Assembly: GCF_900143625.1 (NCBI RefSeq)
Contig: NZ_FRFF01000040.1
Location: 53,634-117,633, forward strand
DNA: 64,000 nt
Direction: 5' to 3'
Source: Nocardiopsis sp. JB363
GTDB taxonomy: Bacteria; Actinomycetota; Actinomycetes; Streptosporangiales; Streptosporangiaceae
The notes beneath the pieces are model-generated. The model was not told the origin of the DNA. It was given only the letters and a program-made list of their open reading frames with translations, and did not search any database. A program made the position numbers and the translations under genes. This document shows positions 26,715 to 35,153 of this stretch, piece by piece (the stretch's first letter is position 1; each line of letters begins with the position of its first letter).

Positions 26715-27511
26715 CGAGCACCGTCCCCGCCGAAGCCGGTTACGTCTTCGACAACCACAACGAGAACGCCGACGACCAGCACCGGTTCCTGGCCGCCGCC
26801 TACGACCCCTTGAGCACCCGCAGGCTCGCCGAGACCGGGGTCGGCCCCGGATGGCGTTGCCTGGAGGTGGGCGCCGGGGGCGGCGGAGTCGCCCACTGGT
26901 TGGCGCGACGGGTCGCCCCCGGCGGCGAGGTCGTGGCCACCGACATCAAGCCCGACCACATCACCCCCGTGGAGGGGATGTCGGTGTGGCGACACGACGT
27001 CACCCGCGACCCGCTGCCGGAAGCCTCCTTCGACCTGATCCACTCGCGTCTGGTGCTGCTGCACCTGCCCGAACGCCTGGAGGTACTGGACCGGTTGGTG
27101 CGCGCCCTCAAACCGGGCGGGGTGCTGCAACTGGACGAGTTCGACATCACCTACGGGCCGTCCCTGCTCATGCCCGACCCCGAGGCCCGCGCACTGTACG
27201 AGGAGTTCCTGGCGGCGAAGATCGCCCTGATGCGCCGGGCCGGCGCCGACCCCGCCTGGGGGCGCGACGCCGGTGAGGCGATGCGCCGGGCCGGGCTGGT
27301 CGACGTCGATCCGCGCCCGCACGTGGAGCTGTGGGACGCCGACTCCCCGGGCGTCCACCTCATCTCCCACCACACCCGGCACCTACGTGACGCCTTCGTG
27401 CGCGAGGGCATGACGGACGAACGGCTCGCCGACGTGCGCGCACTGTTGGCCGACCCCTCGTTCCGGGCCTGTTCCTGCCTGATCTACTCCGTACGAGGGC
27501 GCCGTCCCTAG
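26711..27511 (+). CDS. SAM-dependent methyltransferase (last cluster gene)
   Basis: The 266-aa class I methyltransferase has SAM motif I CLEVGAGGGGVAHWL (about residues 50-64), the acidic end of motif II in VVATDIKPDH, motif IV-like FDLIHSRLVLLHL and post-motif LKPGGVLQLDEFD. It starts at an ATGA overlap. It is the final gene of the coupled series, ending 15 bases before the convergent AhpD-like gene. O- or N-methylation of the product is likely; the substrate is unknown. Confidence 0.9.
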   Translation: MTSTVPAEAGYVFDNHNENADDQHRFLAAAYDPLSTRRLAETGVGPGWRCLEVGAGGGGVAHWLARRVAPGGEVVATDIKPDHITPVEGMSVWRHDVTRDPLPEASFDLIHSRLVLLHLPERLEVLDRLVRALKPGGVLQLDEFDITYGPSLLMPDPEARALYEEFLAAKIALMRRAGADPAWGRDAGEAMRRAGLVDVDPRPHVELWDADSPGVHLISHHTRHLRDAFVREGMTDERLADVRALLADPSFRACSCLIYSVRGRRP

Positions 27512-27526
27512 CGCTGGAAGGTGGGA

Positions 27527-27973
27527 TCAGCCCACGGGCGGGGTCAGCCCGGTGCCCACCCCCAACCGGTTGTAGAGGTTGATCAAGCCGACGGCGCTGA
27601 TGAGGGCGACCATCTCCCGCTCCGACAGGTGCTCGGCGGCCCGCGCGTAGACCTCATCCGGCAGACCGTTCTCGCCGAGCCGGGTGAGGGCGTCCACGAC
27701 CCCCAGGACGGCACGTTCGACCTCGGTGAAATGGGCGCCGGCCTCGCGCCAGGCGGCCACCAGGGACACGTGTTGCGCGGACATGCCCGCCTTCAGCGCC
27801 GCGTCGGTGTGCAGGTCGACGCAGAAGGCGCAGCCGTTGAGCAGGGAGGCCCGCAGGTCGACGAGAGCGTGCAGGTCCTCGTCGAGGGCGGCGGCCACGA
27901 TCGCGCGGAGCCGTGTCAGTTCGGTGTGGACCTCGGGCAGGTGTTGTGCCGACTGTGCGCGGGGCGTGCCCAT
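27527..27973 (-). CDS. Carboxymuconolactone decarboxylase/AhpD-family protein
   Basis: The 148-aa all-helical protein has the AhpD-core motif NGCAFCVDLHTDAALKAG, where CxxC and the downstream His form the redox-active site. This makes it closer to alkylhydroperoxidase than to true CMD. It starts after GGAGAGGA. It is the last of four - strand genes and reads towards the biosynthetic cluster. A role in peroxide detoxification is likely. Confidence 0.88.
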   Translation of the reverse strand: MGTPRAQSAQHLPEVHTELTRLRAIVAAALDEDLHALVDLRASLLNGCAFCVDLHTDAALKAGMSAQHVSLVAAWREAGAHFTEVERAVLGVVDALTRLGENGLPDEVYARAAEHLSEREMVALISAVGLINLYNRLGVGTGLTPPVG

Positions 27974-28070
27974 GGGATCGTCCTCTCCTCGGTGTGCCCG
28001 GGCGAAGGTGCGCCGAGCAGGGGAAAACTACCAAGGGTGATGCCTTCGGTGCCGTGGGTTCGCGAAAAGA

Positions 28071-29003
28071 TCAGGTCCGTCGGTCTTCGCGCGTGGCCGA
28101 GTACACGCTCAGGTGCGTGTGGGCCAAGGAGAGCAGCGGTGTGGGAACCCCCGACTCCCGACCGCGTCCGACCAGGTCACCGACGATGTGGTCGCCCTCC
28201 ACCGGGTTGCCGTGGGTCAGGTCCCAGTGCATGGACGTGGAGGTGTCGCGTTCGGTGTCGCCGATGGCCTTGTCGGCGAAGGTCCGGATGCGTTCACTCG
28301 GTGGGAACCCGGAGGCGGTGGCCACCGCCATCGCCTCGGCGAACATCCCGGCGCTGAACTCCGAGCCGCCCGGGGCCCGGTTGACCCGGCCGATGGGGGC
28401 GCGCATCAGACAGGTGGCGGCGCCCAGGCTGGCCAGGAACACCCACTTGTCCCACATCTGCTGCCGGATGTCCTCGGCCGCCCGAGCGGTGAAACCGGCG
28501 CCGTCCAGGGCCTTGTGCACCCGGTCGAGCTCCACCACGGGGCTCGGCCCCAACGGCCCGTAGATCAGCTCGCCCATCTTGCCGACCTCGACGATCTCCC
28601 CGGCCTCTCCCAGACGGGCCATCACCATGCTCACCCCGCCGTAGACGCGGTCCTCGCCGAAGCGCGCGGTGAGCACGTCCAGGTGTCGCATGCCGTTGAG
28701 GAAGGGCACCACGACGGTCCGTGGGCCCACCGCCCCGGCCAGGTCGGCCACGGCCTCCTCCAGCCCGTAGGACTTGACCGCCAGCAGGACCACGTCGTAC
28801 TCGGGGGTGAGCTCGCCCGCGGTGACCGCACGTACGGGCACGCTCTCGGTCTCTCCCTCCAGCGTGCGCAGCACCAGCCCCTGGTCGCGAAGCCGCTCGG
28901 CTCGGGCCGGTCGCACCAGGAAGTCGACGTCCCGCCCGGCCTTGACCAGCCGCGCACCGAAGTACCCACCGACCGCCCCGGCGCCCACCACAAGAATCCT
29001 CAT
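28071..29003 (-). CDS. 2-dehydropantoate 2-reductase family (PanE/ApbA-like)
   Basis: The 310-aa protein starts MRILVVGAGAVGGYFGARL, the NADP-binding GxGxxG of PanE. It continues with VLLAVKSYGLEEAV and the conserved Lys region WDKWVFLASLGAATCLMRA; the C-terminal helical domain is intact. The family reduces 2-keto acids with a branched hydroxymethyl group. It is encoded with HAD and SDR genes and divergent from the IclR regulator, so it may serve the catabolic regulon rather than CoA synthesis. Confidence 0.87.
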   Translation of the reverse strand: MRILVVGAGAVGGYFGARLVKAGRDVDFLVRPARAERLRDQGLVLRTLEGETESVPVRAVTAGELTPEYDVVLLAVKSYGLEEAVADLAGAVGPRTVVVPFLNGMRHLDVLTARFGEDRVYGGVSMVMARLGEAGEIVEVGKMGELIYGPLGPSPVVELDRVHKALDGAGFTARAAEDIRQQMWDKWVFLASLGAATCLMRAPIGRVNRAPGGSEFSAGMFAEAMAVATASGFPPSERIRTFADKAIGDTERDTSTSMHWDLTHGNPVEGDHIVGDLVGRGRESGVPTPLLSLAHTHLSVYSATREDRRT

Positions 29004-29090
29004 GCCGCTCCCACTCCGTCGAACCCGCTGAACCAGGCAAAAAGGTATGACGATGGGACACCCCGCCGCAAGAGCGATCCGCCTACCCGG

Positions 29091-29777
29091 TCAGTCCACC
29101 CCGAGACGGTCGGCCAGATCTTCCAGACCCTCGGCGTGCAGGTCGAACCGGTCCGCCGAGGTGGGCGGGTCGCCCACCGGACGGGCCACGTACGCCGTCC
29201 GCATTCCCAGCTTCTGCGCCCCGCGCAGGTCCCAGGCGTGCGCGGCCACCATGAGCAGCCTCTCGGCCGGCCGCCCGGAGGCCGTCACCGCCAGCCGGTA
29301 GACCTCCGGATCCGGCTTGTAGGTCCGCGCCTCCTCGGCCGAGAGCGCCTGGTGCCAGCGCAATCCCGCGTGGGCGTTGATTCTCAGGAACGCCGCCCGG
29401 CCCGCGTTGGACAACCCGATCAACGGGTACCGCCCGGCCAGCCGCTCCAGTCCGGCCACACTGTCCGGCCACGGTGGGACCCGTCGCCCCGCCGACGCCA
29501 GGGTCGTCACGTGGGCGCCCGCGACCCCGGCGGCCTCGGCCACGACCCCGGCCGCCTCCCGGTCCAGGACGTCGCCGACCTCGTAGGGGCGTTCCCCGTC
29601 GAGGATCCGCCGTTCCTCGCACGCCACGTGCCGCTGCCACAGGTCTCGCAGCCCGTCGACCTCCTCGGGGCCGAGGGAGGGATCGAGCCCGGCGATGCCG
29701 GCGCGCAGCCCCGCGGGCTCGTCGACGAGCGTGCCCAATACGTCGAACACCAGGGCGTCGACCTCCGGAACGGACAT
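29091..29777 (-). CDS. HAD hydrolase, haloacid dehalogenase type II-like
   Basis: The 228-aa product starts MSVPEVDALVFDVLGTLVDE; the Asp of FDVLGT is the nucleophile, with GGAGG upstream. LIGLSNAGRAAFL is motif II. The lysine of YKPDPEVYRLA and the acid pair around MVAAHAWDLRGA complete the HAD set in type II 2-haloacid dehalogenase order. It may dehalogenate 2-haloacids or dephosphorylate a small acid. Confidence 0.85.
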   Translation of the reverse strand: MSVPEVDALVFDVLGTLVDEPAGLRAGIAGLDPSLGPEEVDGLRDLWQRHVACEERRILDGERPYEVGDVLDREAAGVVAEAAGVAGAHVTTLASAGRRVPPWPDSVAGLERLAGRYPLIGLSNAGRAAFLRINAHAGLRWHQALSAEEARTYKPDPEVYRLAVTASGRPAERLLMVAAHAWDLRGAQKLGMRTAYVARPVGDPPTSADRFDLHAEGLEDLADRLGVD

Positions 29778-29875
29778 GTGACCTCCAGGGCGGGGTGGTG
29801 GAACCCCACCTTCCGCCACCGCCCCACCCCGCCGCAAGAGCGAATTTCGAGCCTGTGGACAACTCGGCTCCGGCC

Positions 29876-30538
29876 TCAGCCCATCCACATTCCGCCGTTG
29901 ACGTCGATCACGGTTCCCGTCACCGACGCGGCGGCCGGTGAGCACAGCCAGGACACGGTGCCGGCGATCTCCTCGGGCTCGCTGACCCTGTTCAACGGGA
30001 TCGAGGAGAGGAGGTCGTCCCACTCCGTCTCGGTCAGTCGGTCCACCATCGGAGTGCGCACGGGGCCCGGGGCCACGGCGTTGACGCGCACCCCGCGCGG
30101 TGCGAGGTCCTTGGCCAGGTGGCGGGCCAGGCCGAGGAGGCCGGCCTTGGCCGACGCGTAGGCGGGGCCGGAGAGCCTGTTACCGCCATGTCGTCCGTTC
30201 ACCGAGCTGAACAGCACCATGGAGGCCTCCTCTCGCAGGGAGGGGATCACCGCCTGGGACACCGCCAGCGCCGACACCAGATTGTCGTCGAGTACGGTGC
30301 GCCACTGCTCGGGGCCCTCCTTCTCGATGCCCCCCGAACCCACGGACCCCGCGGCGTGCACCACGTTGTCCAGGGCTTCCACTCCCTCGATCAGACCCAG
30401 GATCACCTCCGGGTCGCAGGCGTCGTGTCCCAGGGCGCGATCGGCCACCACCACGCGGTGGCCCAGCCGTTCGAACTCCTCGACACAGGCCCTGCCGATA
30501 CCGCCGAGCCCGCCCACCACCAGCGTCGTTCGTTCCAT
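29876..30538 (-). CDS. Short-chain dehydrogenase/reductase (SDR)
   Basis: The 220-aa classical SDR has TLVVGGLGGIGRACVEEF (cofactor motif), HAAGSVGSGG (NAG-like), SSVNGRHGGNRL (catalytic Ser), YASAKAGLLG (YxxxK) and VNAVAPGPVRTPM. ALGHDACDPEV after strand 2 favours NAD. No ribosome site is evident before ATG 30538, so leaderless translation is possible. It is divergent from the IclR gene and probably the first of the four - strand genes. Confidence 0.88.
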   Translation of the reverse strand: MERTTLVVGGLGGIGRACVEEFERLGHRVVVADRALGHDACDPEVILGLIEGVEALDNVVHAAGSVGSGGIEKEGPEQWRTVLDDNLVSALAVSQAVIPSLREEASMVLFSSVNGRHGGNRLSGPAYASAKAGLLGLARHLAKDLAPRGVRVNAVAPGPVRTPMVDRLTETEWDDLLSSIPLNRVSEPEEIAGTVSWLCSPAAASVTGTVIDVNGGMWMG

Positions 30539-30605
30539 GGGCGCTCATTAATCCATGAGCCGCGCCGCTTTGGCAAGAGGAGGCCCCGGTGGTCCGCCGT
30601 TGCCC

Positions 30606-30623
30606 TATTGTCGTGTGACACGA
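30606..30623. promoter_or_regulatory. -10-like element and palindrome in the SDR-IclR divergent region
   Basis: TATTGT (30606-30611) overlaps the 13-base palindrome TCGTGTGACACGA (30611-30623), centred at 30617 and lying 38 bases before the IclR start. It differs from the GTTCC-type sites downstream. It may control the divergent pair. Confidence 0.4.
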
Positions 30624-30661
30624 GCGGCCACCCCTCCACCCACGATGATCCGAGGTGCCCC

Positions 30662-31468
30662 ATGAGTTCGTCGTCGGCTTCCCACGACCCCTCCGAGCGC
30701 GCGGACGATCGTCAGGGCGCGAGCGGGGTGCGTCGTGCGTTGCAGATCATCTTCGCCGTCGCCGAGTCCGAGAGTCCCGACGTGGGGGTCTCCGAGCTCG
30801 CGCGTTCGCTGGACCTGAGCAAGACGGTCGTGCACCGGGTGGTGCGGGCCCTGGTGGCCGACGGTTTCTTCCAGATGGACGAGAGGACCCGGCGTTATCG
30901 CCTGGGTCCGGCCGCCGTGAGCGTGGGCCTGTCCGCCCTCGCCCGCATGGAGGTGCCCGAGATCGTGCGTCCACACCTGGAAGCGCTGGTCGAGTACAGC
31001 TCCGAGACCGCCACCTTCTCGGTCCGTTACGGGGACAAGCGCATGTACCTCTCCCAGGTGCTCTCCCCACAGGAGATCCGGATGGCGGTCCCGCTGGGAA
31101 AGCTCCTGCCCCTGCACACGGGAGGGTCGTCCCGGGCCATCCTGTCCGGCATGACCTCGCAGGAGCTCGATCGCTACCTGGAGCGGTCCTTCGCCGGTCC
31201 CGAGAACGCCCAGGTCCGGGAACGCATCTCCGCCGACCGGGACGCGGTGCGTGAAAGCGGGTTCGCGGTCAGCTCGGGGGAGCGCCGGGCCGACGCCGGT
31301 TCGGTGGCCGCGCCCGTCTTCGACGCCAGGGGCCATGTCTACGGCTCTCTGTCGATCTGTGGTCCCTTGAACCGTATGCGTGGGGAGGCCGCCGAAGCCT
31401 TGGGGCCGGTGGTCGTCGAGGCGGCCAAGGCGGTCTCCAACGGATTGGGGTTCCGCTCAGCGGTCTGA
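30662..31468 (+). CDS. IclR-family transcriptional regulator
   Basis: The 268-aa protein has an N-terminal winged helix (about 25-90: VRRALQIIFAVAES, VGVSELARSLDLSKTVVHRV, RYRLGPAAVSVG). The IclR effector domain follows, with LLPLHTGGSSRAILSGM and a C-terminal SSGERRADAGSVAAPVFDA. It is encoded directly before the large catabolic operon. Three GTTCC-N7-GGAAC palindromes lie before the two catabolic units, the form of half-site expected for an IclR dimer or tetramer. The inducer is presumably the substrate or a pathway intermediate. Confidence 0.92.
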   Translation: MSSSSASHDPSERADDRQGASGVRRALQIIFAVAESESPDVGVSELARSLDLSKTVVHRVVRALVADGFFQMDERTRRYRLGPAAVSVGLSALARMEVPEIVRPHLEALVEYSSETATFSVRYGDKRMYLSQVLSPQEIRMAVPLGKLLPLHTGGSSRAILSGMTSQELDRYLERSFAGPENAQVRERISADRDAVRESGFAVSSGERRADAGSVAAPVFDARGHVYGSLSICGPLNRMRGEAAEALGPVVVEAAKAVSNGLGFRSAV

Positions 31469-31538
31469 TCGTCGAGCGCGGTTTCTGTTTTTCTCTGACG
31501 AGCGCCCTTCGGCGCTCTCGACGCATGCCCATCCAAGC

Positions 31539-31557
31539 TGTTCCCGCTAGCGGAACA
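31539..31557. promoter_or_regulatory. IclR-type operator 1
   Basis: TGTTCC-CGCTAGC-GGAACA is a 19-base palindrome with 6-base arms and a 7-base spacer. It lies 70 bases after the IclR stop and 179 bases upstream of the operon -35. The same half-sites and spacing occur at 31766 and 45379. Confidence 0.75.
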
Positions 31558-31717
31558 GAAAGTAATGCGTGCAATTTTCCCTCTTTTGTGCTCTTCTGGC
31601 CTCCTGCTGTCTTGGCTGGTCAAGTCACCCTTCGTGTTGGCCCTGTGCTCTTTCGCGAAGAATCCCCCAGGGGAACATGGACTTAACGACGAAAGGCAGA
31701 AAGGGGTGGTCGTTCTC

Positions 31718-31746
31718 TTGACCGTCTCCTTGGTTCGGCCTAGCCT
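31718..31746 (+). promoter_or_regulatory. Sigma70-type promoter of catabolic operon A
   Basis: TTGACC (31718-31723), a 17-base spacer, then TAGCCT (31741-31746). The predicted start point near 31753 lies just before operator 2, so a bound repressor would block initiation or escape. Confidence 0.75.
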
Positions 31747-31765
31747 TTGTTTTAAGAGGAACACC

Positions 31766-31782
31766 GTTCCTCTGAGCGGAAC
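31766..31782. promoter_or_regulatory. IclR-type operator 2
   Basis: GTTCC-TCTGAGC-GGAAC has the same arms and 7-base spacer as the other two sites. It overlaps a second inverted repeat, AGGAAC-ACC-GTTCCT (31757-31771). It lies about 20 bases past the -10, a repression position. Confidence 0.8.
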
Positions 31783-31809
31783 ATTTGGTTGGTCCCCTGG
31801 GAGGTATGT

Positions 31810-32649
31810 ATGGCGGCTGTGTCCGAGGTAGCACGAGCGGACCTGCGTCGGTTGCGTCGCCGCCGCCTGATGGAATCGCGCTGGATACTCTGGGTCACCA
31901 CCCCGGTCCTGCTTCTGCTCCTGCTCGGAGCCTGGAAGCTCTACACCGTGATTTCCGGGGTCGGAGCCCTGACGGTTCCCCCACCCGAGGCCGTCGGTGG
32001 GGCCCTGTTCGAACTCCTGGGGCGCGACATGCTCTACGAGGCCGCCTACTACACCTTCTACTCGACGGTGATGGGCTTCATCATCGCCGTGGTGGTCGGC
32101 GTGGGGCTGGGCATCGTCCTCGGGAAGATGCACCTTCTGGAAAAGATCTCCGCGCCCTTCCTGGTGGCGACCCAGGTGGTACCCAAGGTCGCCATCGTTC
32201 CCCTGGTCCTGCTGTGGTTCGGTTTCGGGATCGCCTCCAAAATCTTCATGGCCGCGATCATCTCCTTCTTCGTGGTCATGCAGAACACGATTCTGGGAAT
32301 CCGCTCGATCGATCCCGGCCACCGCGACCTGATGAAGGTCATCAGAGCGCCCTGGTGGAAAAGAATCATCTCTCTTGACATCCCATCATCCCTTCCCTTT
32401 GTGCTGACCGGGGTCGAACTGGGGGTCGTCTTCGCCATCACCGGCGCCATCGTGGGCGAATTCCTCGGCGGCGACGACGGCCTGGGGGCTCTGGCGGTCG
32501 TCATGCTCGCCGGAATGCGCACGGACCAGCTCTTCGCCACGGTGATCGTGATGACCCTCATGGGGTTCGTCCTCTACGCCGTCGTCTCTGCGATCCGCAG
32601 GGTCGCCATCCCCTGGCACGAATCATCGGGGCGAGTCACCTCGCTCTGA
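31810..32649 (+). CDS. ABC permease, SsuC/TauC/NMT1 type
   Basis: The 279-aa protein has a basic N-terminus and six TM segments. It has the BPD_transp_1 signature SIDPGHRDLMKVIRAPWWKR (coupling loop). The start at 31810 follows GGGAGG. The family imports sulfonates, nitrate, pyrimidine precursors and aromatic acids. It pairs with the lipoprotein encoded next and the ATPase at 35892. As first gene of operon A it probably imports the substrate of the pathway. Confidence 0.9.
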   Translation: MAAVSEVARADLRRLRRRRLMESRWILWVTTPVLLLLLLGAWKLYTVISGVGALTVPPPEAVGGALFELLGRDMLYEAAYYTFYSTVMGFIIAVVVGVGLGIVLGKMHLLEKISAPFLVATQVVPKVAIVPLVLLWFGFGIASKIFMAAIISFFVVMQNTILGIRSIDPGHRDLMKVIRAPWWKRIISLDIPSSLPFVLTGVELGVVFAITGAIVGEFLGGDDGLGALAVVMLAGMRTDQLFATVIVMTLMGFVLYAVVSAIRRVAIPWHESSGRVTSL

Positions 32650-32670
32650 CCCATCCGAGGAGAACACACC

Positions 32671-33702
32671 ATGGAACGTCGTCGTTTTCTCGCTGGAGCC
32701 GGTTACTTCAGCGTCATGGCAGCAGGAGGCTCCTTCCTGGTCGGGTGCGCCCCCGGCAGCGGCTCCCCGGAGTCGAACCCCGACCTGGCCGGGCTGACCT
32801 TCATCACTCCCTTCCAGCACCTCATCAGCTACGCGGACGTCTACGTCGCCATCAGCCAGGGCTACTTCGAGGAAGAGGGCCTGAGCATCGAGGCCGTGGG
32901 CGGCAACGGCACCGCCACGTCCGTCACCCAGGTCACCGCCGACCAGGGGCAGATCGGCAAGGCGGCCAGTGTCATCACCTGCCCCCTCATCGCCGACGAG
33001 GGCGCCGACATCATCACCTTCGCCCAGGGCGACCAGCGCAGCCAGTACAGCGTCGCCTCCATCCCCGGCAGCCCCCTGGTCCACCCCTCCGAATGGCAGG
33101 GCAAGACGATCGGCGTGATCTCCAAGGGAGGGACCACCGAACTCCTCTTGGACGCCATGGCGGTCGCCGAGGGCCTGGACCCCACCAAGGTCGAAAAGGT
33201 CGTCACCGGCGGAGACATCAGCTCCCTGGAATTCCTCCGCAACGGAGAGGTGGACGGCTTCATCACCTTCCTGGGCTCCGAGTCCACCCTCCGCCAACTC
33301 GGGGAGGAGCTCCACTACCTCAACACCGACGAGTTCGCCCCGATGCCGGGAGACTCCTACTTCGCCAAGCGCGCCGTCCTCCAGGAGAGGGAGGAGGAGC
33401 TGGCCGGATTCGTGCGCGCCTGCCGCAAGGGCTTCGAGTTCATGGCCGACGCCGCCAACTCCGACGCGGTCCTGGACGCGGTGGCCGAGTTCAACGAGGT
33501 CGAGGTGGACGACAGGGAACTCGCCGAGCGCAAACTACGCGCCCAGGTGGAGCTGTGCACCCCCGAATCCGGCCAGTTCCTCGACCTCGACATGGCCGCC
33601 TGGGAGAGCGCGGTCGACCTGATGCGCGACGCGGAGATCATCACCGACCAGGACACGCCCCTGGAGGACATGGTCAGCACGGCGATCATGGACCGCCTGT
33701 GA
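32671..33702 (+). CDS. ABC substrate-binding lipoprotein, NMT1/TauA-like
   Basis: The 343-aa protein has a twin-arginine-like start (MERRRFLAGAGYF) and a lipobox, FLVGC (Cys about residue 27). The NMT1/SsuA periplasmic fold follows: YVAISQGYFEEEGLSIEAVG, TQVTADQGQIGKAAS and WQGKTIGVISKGGTTELLLD. It captures a small polar, often heterocyclic or sulfonated, compound outside the cell. Its stop is overlapped by the GTG start of the flavoprotein gene. Confidence 0.9.
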   Translation: MERRRFLAGAGYFSVMAAGGSFLVGCAPGSGSPESNPDLAGLTFITPFQHLISYADVYVAISQGYFEEEGLSIEAVGGNGTATSVTQVTADQGQIGKAASVITCPLIADEGADIITFAQGDQRSQYSVASIPGSPLVHPSEWQGKTIGVISKGGTTELLLDAMAVAEGLDPTKVEKVVTGGDISSLEFLRNGEVDGFITFLGSESTLRQLGEELHYLNTDEFAPMPGDSYFAKRAVLQEREEELAGFVRACRKGFEFMADAANSDAVLDAVAEFNEVEVDDRELAERKLRAQVELCTPESGQFLDLDMAAWESAVDLMRDAEIITDQDTPLEDMVSTAIMDRL

Positions 33703-35153
33703 GTACCGAGCGGACGAGTGACCCGATCGACCTTCTGGTCGTGGGCGGTGGCACGGCGGGTCTTCCCACCGCGATCGAGGCCGCGGAGAACGGTCTGAGC
33801 GTTCTCCTGGTCGAGAAGTCGGGCCATCTGGGAGGCACCCTCTGGCGCTCTTGGGCGCAGATGGCCGCCGCGGGCACCGAACTCCAGAGCCGGCACGGGA
33901 TCCATGACGATCCCGACCTGCACTACGACGACGTGATGCGCATCAGCCGGGGCACCGCGAACCCGGAGTTGGTACGCCTGGCCGTGGACCACGGGGCCGA
34001 GACCATCGACTGGCTCATGTCCCGAGGGTTCGACATGGACCCCGACGCTCCGGCCATCCTCTACTTCCACGAGCCCTACTCGGTGGCCAGGACCTACTGG
34101 GGGCGGAACGCCGGGCGGTCCGTGCTCGACGTCCTCCTCCCCGAGGTCCAGCGCCACATCGACCAGGGCCGGATCCGGGTCCGCACCGGGACCGACCTGG
34201 TCGGACTGCGCGGCGGTGAGGGCCCGAGCGTCGACGCCGCGGTGCTCCGGAGCGCGGCGGGCGCGGTGGAAGAGGTCGAGGCCCATGCCGTGGTGCTTGC
34301 CACGGGCGGGTACGCGGGAAATCCCCGACTGTTCCCCCTGTTGACGGACGGAGCCCCCTTGCGGGGGCCCGCGGCGCCGACCTCCGCGGGTGACGGCATC
34401 ATCGCCGCACTGGCCCTGGGCGCCCGACTGCGTGGACGCGACATGTTCCTGCCCACCTACGGCGGGACCCTGAAGCCCGACAGTGACTGGGTGACGTCGC
34501 ACCTGGACGACTATCCCCTGCTCACGCCCCAGTCGCGTCTTCCCTGGGAGATCCACGTCAATCGCTCGGGACGGCGTTTCGTCGCCGAGGACGACGAGAG
34601 CGTCGACAAGCGGGAGAACGCGCTGACCCGCCAGAGCGGGCTGGAGTTCTGGATCGTGTACGACCAGGGGGCGGCCGAAGAGGCGTCACCGCTCTTCCCC
34701 GCCTGGGAGAAGGAGGACCTGGAGAAGGCCTTCAGCGAGCACCCGTCCTTCGCCCGTGCCGACGACCTGGACGAACTGGCCGCGCTCACGGGGGTCGATC
34801 CGCAAGGGCTGCGGACCACCGTGGAGGAGTACAACGCGGCCGTGGCCACCGGTACCGATCCGTGGGGCCGGACCCACCTGCCGGCCCCCATCGACAGGGC
34901 GCCCTTCTACGCGGTGCGCAACCACGGCACCGCCCTCAAGAGCCCGGCGGGACTGGCGGTGGACGGGCGGTTGCGAGTCCTCGGAGGGGACGACCGGCCC
35001 TTCACCAACCTGTACGCCGTCGGCGAGGCACTGGGGGGATCGAGCATGTCCGGACGATCGTTCGTCAGCGGCATGAGCGTCACCCCGGCTCTCTCATTCG
35101 GACGCCTGATCGGCCGTGCGGTCGCGGGCGCAGACCATCACCGGAGGACCTGA
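33699..35153 (+). CDS. FAD-dependent dehydrogenase/fumarate-reductase-like flavoprotein
   Basis: The 484-aa protein carries LLVVGGGTAGLPTAIEAAE (FAD motif), EKSGHLGGTLWRSWAQMAA, AVVLATGGYAGN and a C-terminal NLYAVGEALGGSSMSG. This is the FAD_binding_2 family (fumarate reductase, 3-ketosteroid dehydrogenase, urocanate reductase). It should catalyse addition or removal of hydrogen across an activated C=C bond. Set within a ring-hydroxylation gene set, it may reduce or desaturate the heterocycle. Start GTG 33699; the stop shares one base with the next ATG. Confidence 0.88.
   Translation: MSTERTSDPIDLLVVGGGTAGLPTAIEAAENGLSVLLVEKSGHLGGTLWRSWAQMAAAGTELQSRHGIHDDPDLHYDDVMRISRGTANPELVRLAVDHGAETIDWLMSRGFDMDPDAPAILYFHEPYSVARTYWGRNAGRSVLDVLLPEVQRHIDQGRIRVRTGTDLVGLRGGEGPSVDAAVLRSAAGAVEEVEAHAVVLATGGYAGNPRLFPLLTDGAPLRGPAAPTSAGDGIIAALALGARLRGRDMFLPTYGGTLKPDSDWVTSHLDDYPLLTPQSRLPWEIHVNRSGRRFVAEDDESVDKRENALTRQSGLEFWIVYDQGAAEEASPLFPAWEKEDLEKAFSEHPSFARADDLDELAALTGVDPQGLRTTVEEYNAAVATGTDPWGRTHLPAPIDRAPFYAVRNHGTALKSPAGLAVDGRLRVLGGDDRPFTNLYAVGEALGGSSMSGRSFVSGMSVTPALSFGRLIGRAVAGADHHRRT

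Larger units (their letters stand above)
31469..31809 (+). promoter_or_regulatory. Intergenic control region of the first catabolic operon
   Basis: The 341 bases have lower GC than their surroundings. They hold a GAGCGCC/GGCGCTC hairpin (31500-31517) past the IclR stop, a first operator, a sigma70 promoter and a second operator (each listed separately). GAGG at 31801-31804 is the ribosome site for the permease. An 88-codon open frame (31565-31831) crosses the promoter and is judged non-coding. Confidence 0.75.

Noticed and set aside
10676..27511. Modular PKS, NRPS or RiPP machinery in the biosynthetic cluster
   Set aside because: No ketosynthase, condensation, carrier-protein, YcaO or LanB-like motif was found; the adenylating enzymes are stand-alone.
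31565..31831. A possible 88-aa hydrophobic peptide between the IclR gene and the permease
   Set aside because: It spans the operon promoter and operator 2, overlaps the permease start and lacks a ribosome site.
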